A stretch of DNA of 18,096 nt from Deltaproteobacteria bacterium (lineage in GTDB: Bacteria; Desulfobacterota; Desulfobacteria; Desulfobacterales; SURF-7). The notes below the pieces were generated by a model. It had not been told where the DNA came from and searched no databases. It worked only from the letters and a program-made list of their open reading frames with translations. The stretch's first letter is position 1, and each line of letters starts with the position of its first letter. The position numbers and the translations under genes were made by a program. Below are positions 14,439-18,096 of this stretch, piece by piece. The stretch lies in NCBI GenBank assembly GCA_019307665.1, contig JAFDJC010000020.1, positions 1-18,096 of the forward strand. The letters run 5' to 3'.

Positions 14439-14508
14439 ATGATACACTTTCGTATCATGTATTGTCTCACTATTGAAGGTTTGATAAAAAAATCAATGCT
14501 CAACCTTC
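14439..14508. promoter_or_regulatory. Cluster of inverted repeats upstream of cydA
   Basis: ATGATAC (14439-14445) and GTATCAT (14452-14458) form a 7-bp inverted repeat with a 6-nt spacer. GTATC at 14433-14437 adds a third half-site. Downstream, GAAGGTT (14475-14481) and AACCTTC (14502-14508) can pair around TTGAT/ATCAA (14481-14485, 14492-14496). A direct repeat TATAACGAT lies at 14252-14260 and 14319-14327. These are candidate operators; no gene is seen in 14166-14637. Confidence 0.4.
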
Positions 14509-14521
14509 GGCAAAAACCACG

Positions 14522-14603
14522 CTGGCAAGCCATCTTGATTGCTCAGTCATTTCTGGCACGTATCTTGATAGTATTGTAAAAATACTATAATAATTTATAT
14601 AAT
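14522..14603 (+). promoter_or_regulatory. cydA promoter region: tandem TGGCA..ATCTTGAT motif and sigma-70 boxes
   Basis: CTGGCAAGCCATCTTGAT (14522-14539) is repeated as CTGGCACGTATCTTGAT (14553-14569), about 31 nt apart. The second copy has GG and GA 10 nt apart, a sigma-54-like layout with an imperfect -12. Next, ATAGTATT (14568-14575) and AATACTAT (14581-14588) form an inverted repeat. TTGTAA (14574-14579), 18 nt, TATAAT (14598-14603) is a sigma-70 candidate. Which is used cannot be decided by eye. Confidence 0.4.
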
Positions 14604-14637
14604 ACAAATGTAATTGATAACATACAAGGAGGCGCAC

Positions 14638-15942
14638 ATGGATGTCGTATTACTCTCGCGTCTGCAGTTTGCTGCGGCCACAATGTTTCATTTTTTATTC
14701 GTTCCCCTCACTCTTGGATTATCCATCTTAGTCGCTTACATGGAGACAAAGTATGTCAGAACAGGGGATGAGACTTATCTCAGGATGACAAAATTCTGGG
14801 GCAAGCTCTTTTTAATAAATTTTGCGTTGGGTGTAGTTACAGGGATAACCCTTGAATTCCAGTTCGGAACCAATTGGTCCAGATACTCGGCATTTGTCGG
14901 TGATATTTTCGGATCTCTGCTTGCCATAGAAGCTACTGCTGCTTTTTTTCTGGAATCTACTTTCATCGGCATCTGGATATTTGGATGGAAAAAGCTTTCG
15001 AAAAAAGCCCATGCAACTGTCATGTGGCTGGTAGCTGCCGCGGGAAACATGTCCGCCATATGGATTTTAACTGCAAATGGATGGATGCAGCATCCTGTCG
15101 GCTACGCAATACGAAACGGAAGGGCTGAGCTTGTCGATTTTGCTGCGGTTGTTTTTAACAAATTTTCCATCCTGCAATTTTTCCATATGATACCCGCTGC
15201 AATGGTTCTTGCAGCATTTTTTGTTATGGGGATAAGCGCCTATCATTTATTAAAAAAACAGCACATCGATTTTTTTAATAGATCCTTTCGGATTGGACTC
15301 ATTGCCGGATTGATTTCTTCAATTGCTGTAGCTGTGGGAGGAGACATACATGGCGTCCATGTATCCGAGGTACAGCCTGTGAAACTGGCAGCCATGGAAT
15401 CACATTGGGAGACAACCACAAGGGCACCGCTTCACCTCTTTGCCATTCCTGATGAAAAAAATGGAAGAAATATCGTTGAGATAGGTTCTATTCCAGGCCT
15501 TCTAAGCTTCCTTGGTTACCATGATTTTGACCATGAAGTAAAAGGACTGAACGATTTTCCAAAAGACGAACGCCCGCCGGTCCTGATCACTTTCATTGCC
15601 TTTAGAACAATGGTAGGGCTTGGGACTCTTTTTATTATCCTGACAGTATCCGGCTGGTTTTTAAGGAATCGCCTTGTGGAAAGCAAAAGGTATTTAACAA
15701 TTATGCTTTGGTCCATACCCCTTCCCTATATTGCTATTGAAATGGGATGGGTGCTGGCAGAGGTCGGACGGCAACCGTGGATTGTCTATGGTATTATGAA
15801 AACATCGGATGCAGCATCCCCTGTTGCAGGGTCTCAGGTTCTGGTGTCTTTGATTGCATTCATACTGGTGTATGGTCTCCTGGGGGCAGCCGGATTCTAT
15901 CTGATTGCACGGGATGCAAAAAAAGGACCTGAAACAGCATAA
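14638..15942 (+). CDS. cydA: Cytochrome bd oxidase subunit I (short Q-loop)
   Basis: A 434-residue multi-pass membrane protein that oxidises quinol and reduces O2 to water. Key residues fit the family: H18 and H183 as heme ligands, M369 in IEMGWVLAEVGRQPW, E98 and E106 on the proton path, and the quinol motif KLAAMESHWET with K249 and E254. It is shorter than the E. coli protein (522) because it lacks the long Q-loop insert. The ATG at 14638 is used because AGGAGG lies a few bases upstream; an in-frame ATG at 14614 lacks a site. It is followed after 21 nt by cydB. In a sulfate reducer it would serve oxygen protection and possibly energy conservation. Confidence 0.96.
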   Translation: MDVVLLSRLQFAAATMFHFLFVPLTLGLSILVAYMETKYVRTGDETYLRMTKFWGKLFLINFALGVVTGITLEFQFGTNWSRYSAFVGDIFGSLLAIEATAAFFLESTFIGIWIFGWKKLSKKAHATVMWLVAAAGNMSAIWILTANGWMQHPVGYAIRNGRAELVDFAAVVFNKFSILQFFHMIPAAMVLAAFFVMGISAYHLLKKQHIDFFNRSFRIGLIAGLISSIAVAVGGDIHGVHVSEVQPVKLAAMESHWETTTRAPLHLFAIPDEKNGRNIVEIGSIPGLLSFLGYHDFDHEVKGLNDFPKDERPPVLITFIAFRTMVGLGTLFIILTVSGWFLRNRLVESKRYLTIMLWSIPLPYIAIEMGWVLAEVGRQPWIVYGIMKTSDAASPVAGSQVLVSLIAFILVYGLLGAAGFYLIARDAKKGPETA

Positions 15943-15963
15943 TAATTTACAGGAGGTAATACA

Positions 15964-16980
15964 ATGGAACTGCAATCAATATGGTTTTTTCTGTGGGGGC
16001 TGTTATGGGCGCTATTCTTTATGACAGACGGCTTTGATTTCGGCATAGGAATCCTTTATCCGTTTTTAGGTAAAAGTGATTATGACAAGCGTGTTATGAT
16101 AAATTCTATAGGACCCTTGTGGGACGGTAACGAAGTATGGTTGATTACAGCCGGAGGAGTTACATTCGCGGCATTTCCCACAGTCTATGCGGTAATGTTC
16201 TCGTCACTTTATTCCGCCCTTATGTTGATTCTTTTTGCGCTCATTTTAAGGGGTGTGTCATTTGAATTTCGCGGGAAAGTGAATAACCCGAACTGGATAA
16301 AAGTATGGGATGCGTGCATTTTTATAGGGAGCTTTGTTCCCGCGCTTCTTTTTGGTGTTGCTTTCGCCAATATTTTTCAGGGTATCCCCATTGATGGTAA
16401 CGGCTTTTACCATGGAACTCTTTTTACACTCCTTAATCCATATGGCCTGCTGGGAGGCATTCTGTTTCTGTTTCTGTTTCTTGTTCATGGTGCTTTGTGG
16501 CTGGCAATCAGGTCAGAAGGAGATCTTCATGAAAGAGCTGTATCCACGGTAAAAAAGCTTTGGCCCATACTCCTAATAGTTGCGGTCATATTTCTTGTGG
16601 CCAGCGTATTTTCAACGAAACTCTATGACAATTATCTGGAATATCCCGTGCTTTTCCTGGTGATACTCATAGCGGTCGCCGCCCTTTTAGGAACCAGAAT
16701 GTTTATTTCTAAAAAAGCCTACTTCAAGGCATGGTTTTCATCGTCTGCTACAATTGTTTCATGCATATTTTTCGGAATTATAGGTCTTTTTCCAAACCTG
16801 TTTCCTTCGAGCATAGCTGATGAATACAGCTTGACCGCTTTTAACGCATCGTCGAGTCCGCTTACATTGAAAATCATGCTGATTGTGGTTGTGCTGTCCA
16901 TACCTGTGGTTCTTGCCTACCAGATATGGGCTTACAATCTATTCAAAGGCAAGATTACAGAGGAAGATCTGGAATATTAG
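15964..16980 (+). CDS. cydB: Cytochrome bd oxidase subunit II
   Basis: A 338-residue membrane protein with eight to nine hydrophobic segments, partner of CydA. The family N-terminal signature is clear: LWALFFMTDGFDFGIGILYPFLG, then SIGPLWDGNEVWLITAGGVTFAAFP, then YSALMLILFALILRGVSFEFRGK. It is somewhat shorter than the E. coli subunit (379). AGGAGG precedes the ATG. No CydX-like single-pass peptide is visible directly after it; a Cys-rich soluble miniprotein takes that place. No cydCD genes are in the window. Confidence 0.95.
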   Translation: MELQSIWFFLWGLLWALFFMTDGFDFGIGILYPFLGKSDYDKRVMINSIGPLWDGNEVWLITAGGVTFAAFPTVYAVMFSSLYSALMLILFALILRGVSFEFRGKVNNPNWIKVWDACIFIGSFVPALLFGVAFANIFQGIPIDGNGFYHGTLFTLLNPYGLLGGILFLFLFLVHGALWLAIRSEGDLHERAVSTVKKLWPILLIVAVIFLVASVFSTKLYDNYLEYPVLFLVILIAVAALLGTRMFISKKAYFKAWFSSSATIVSCIFFGIIGLFPNLFPSSIADEYSLTAFNASSSPLTLKIMLIVVVLSIPVVLAYQIWAYNLFKGKITEEDLEY

Positions 16981-16987
16981 TAATCGT

Positions 16988-17170
16988 ATGCCTTTTACAA
17001 AAATTAAGGGGTTGACCGGCAAAGTGTATGCACCGGAAAAACTCCCAACTGACAAAAAAAAGAATCCTTGCAAAGAGTGCTTTTCATGTCAGTGGTGCAG
17101 TAATGAACGATGTATTGCCTGCAGGGAAACAGATACTTGTGAAAGTAAATGTCAGGCTTCCGGAAGATAA
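16988..17170 (+). CDS. Cys8 miniprotein downstream of cytochrome bd
   Basis: A 60-residue protein that I do not recognise as a named family. The first 27 residues are basic and lack cysteine. The rest carries eight cysteines: C28, C31, C34, C37, C42, C45, C51 and C55, spaced C-x2-C-x2-C-x2-C-x4-C-x2-C-x5-C-x3-C. It lacks the CP and hydrophobic core of an ordinary 2[4Fe-4S] ferredoxin, so a zinc, iron-sulfur or thiol-redox role are all open. It has no signal peptide or membrane segment. The ATG at 16988 starts 7 nt after the cydB stop, without a strong ribosome site, so it is probably coupled to cydB. AAGGAG for the next gene follows its stop. The regular Cys spacing and tight placement argue for a real gene. 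Confidence 0.75.
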   Translation: MPFTKIKGLTGKVYAPEKLPTDKKKNPCKECFSCQWCSNERCIACRETDTCESKCQASGR

Positions 17171-17191
17171 GAAAAAGGAGAATATTTTGAT

Positions 17192-18096
17192 ATGAAAGCT
17201 ACAGATCAATATAAAATTTTCAACCCTGCTACCGGAGAGGAAGCTGGTTGTTACGATGTCATGGACAGGGGTGCCGTGAATGAGGCGGTCGAAAAAGCCA
17301 GGGCTGCCTTCAGGGAATGGTCAAAAACCGATTTTCAGATTAGGAAAAACATTCTGAAAAAAGCCATTGCCGTGATTGCAAACGACCCTGAAAAATATGC
17401 CAATGTAATATCTTCCGAAACCGGCAAGACACTGCACGATGCCCTTCTGGCAGACATATATTCGGCCCTTGATCTTTTCAAGTATTACGCCAAGAATGCC
17501 GGAAAATTTTTAAAGCCTGTTAAAGTGTCAAGCGGTATTCTGCTCCCGGGCAGAAAGGCATACTATCTCTTTGAACCCAAAGGGGTTATCGGTATTATAG
17601 CACCATGGAACTATCCATTCACTCTTGCAGCAAGCCCTGTCATAGCTGCTGTCATGGCCGGCAACACCGTTTTACTCAAGCCGTCTTCCCAGACAACCCG
17701 AAGCGGTGTAATCATAAAAGAAGTAATGGAACTGGCGGGCCTTCCAAAAGATGTTATTCAGGTGCTTACCGGGCCGGGGAGCTTGACCGGTCAGGCGCTG
17801 ATTGAAAACGAAAATATTGATATGCTTTTTTTCACCGGATCGACGGAAATCGGGAAACAGGTGAACATTCAGGCTGCTAAAAGATTGATTCCTGCAATCA
17901 TGGAGCTTGGAGGGAAAGACGTAGCGATTGTAACGGGAAAAGCCAACCTGGACCGGGCAGCCCATGGTGTGCTGTGGGGTGGAATTACAAACAGTGGACA
18001 GACATGTATCGGTACGGAGCTTGTTCTTGTTGACCGCACTGTCTATGACGAGTTTCTGACTAAAATAACAAATCTCGCAAAAAACCTTAAATCCGG
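17192..18096 (+). CDS. NAD(P)-dependent aldehyde dehydrogenase (partial, runs off the window)
   Basis: The first 301 codons of an aldehyde dehydrogenase (family usually 450-520 residues); the 3' end is cut by the window edge and the frame is open throughout. Catalytic and cofactor residues are present: APWNYPF with N140, LLKPSS with K163, FTGSTEIGK (214-222), MELGGKD with E238, and NSGQTCIG with nucleophile C272. It should oxidise an aldehyde to the acid with NAD(P)+. The substrate cannot be fixed; sequences of this type include succinate-semialdehyde and long-chain or aromatic aldehyde enzymes. AAGGAG lies 11 nt before the ATG. It starts 21 nt after the Cys8 gene and so may be part of the cyd transcript. 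Confidence 0.93.
   Translation, partial: MKATDQYKIFNPATGEEAGCYDVMDRGAVNEAVEKARAAFREWSKTDFQIRKNILKKAIAVIANDPEKYANVISSETGKTLHDALLADIYSALDLFKYYAKNAGKFLKPVKVSSGILLPGRKAYYLFEPKGVIGIIAPWNYPFTLAASPVIAAVMAGNTVLLKPSSQTTRSGVIIKEVMELAGLPKDVIQVLTGPGSLTGQALIENENIDMLFFTGSTEIGKQVNIQAAKRLIPAIMELGGKDVAIVTGKANLDRAAHGVLWGGITNSGQTCIGTELVLVDRTVYDEFLTKITNLAKNLKS

Noticed and set aside
14481..14496. FNR-like site TTGAT-N6-ATCAA upstream of cydA
   Set aside because: FNR sites have a 4-nt spacer. Here it is six adenines, and the half-sites are part of a larger hairpin, so an FNR call is not supported.
14614..14637. Upstream ATG for cydA
   Set aside because: It adds eight residues not typical of CydA and lacks a ribosome site, while 14638 has AGGAGG in the right place.

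Overview
The window looks like a chromosomal segment from an anaerobic, probably sulfate-reducing member of the Desulfobacterota (Desulfobacterales-like). The indications are a DsrMK/TmcBC-like membrane redox pair, an HdrB/HdrC pair with canonical CCG cysteine spacing, a cytochrome bd oxidase, several sigma-54 activators, and many stand-alone response regulators. No rRNA, tRNA, CRISPR array or insertion sequence was seen. The taxonomic call is inference from gene content, not from a marker gene.

Layout. (1) 1-248: non-coding, with a palindrome (49-71) and three perfect 13-bp near-palindromic repeats (199-237). (2) 249-3837, minus strand: a PAS sigma-54 activator, a VOC/glyoxalase-fold protein and glycerol-3-phosphate dehydrogenase (glpD). 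(3) 4157-7737, plus strand: a tight signalling operon of a REC-only response regulator, a double-PAS histidine kinase and a second sigma-54 activator. Its N-terminal domain reads as a catalytically dead low-molecular-weight tyrosine phosphatase/ArsC fold. (4) 7749-8326, minus strand: a MazEF-type toxin-antitoxin pair with its own nested-palindrome promoter. (5) 8339-8836: a long regulatory region with repeated AGACAC/GTGTCT elements, an 18-bp palindrome and a good sigma-54 promoter candidate. (6) 8837-12624, plus strand: an operon of a small unknown protein, a REC-only regulator, a DsrM/NarI-like cytochrome b, a DsrK/HdrD-like iron-sulfur protein and a third REC regulator. (7) 12719-14165, minus strand: hdrC-hdrB. 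(8) 14166-14637: a divergent regulatory region. (9) 14638-18096, plus strand: cydA, cydB, a 60-residue protein with eight cysteines, and the first 301 codons of an aldehyde dehydrogenase that runs off the window.

How it may work together (inference). The kinase and second sigma-54 activator share cysteine-rich PAS motifs suited to redox or metal sensing. The kinase could phosphorylate the three REC-only proteins, two of which lie in the redox operon. The activator could drive the sigma-54 promoter ahead of that operon through the AGACAC sites. The enzymes governed would pass electrons between the quinone pool, soluble thiol or iron-sulfur carriers (DsrMK-like, HdrBC) and oxygen (CydAB). The most notable candidates for something undescribed are the pseudo-phosphatase sigma-54 activator, the one-kinase/three-REC circuit embedded in a redox operon, and the Cys8 miniprotein downstream of cytochrome bd.
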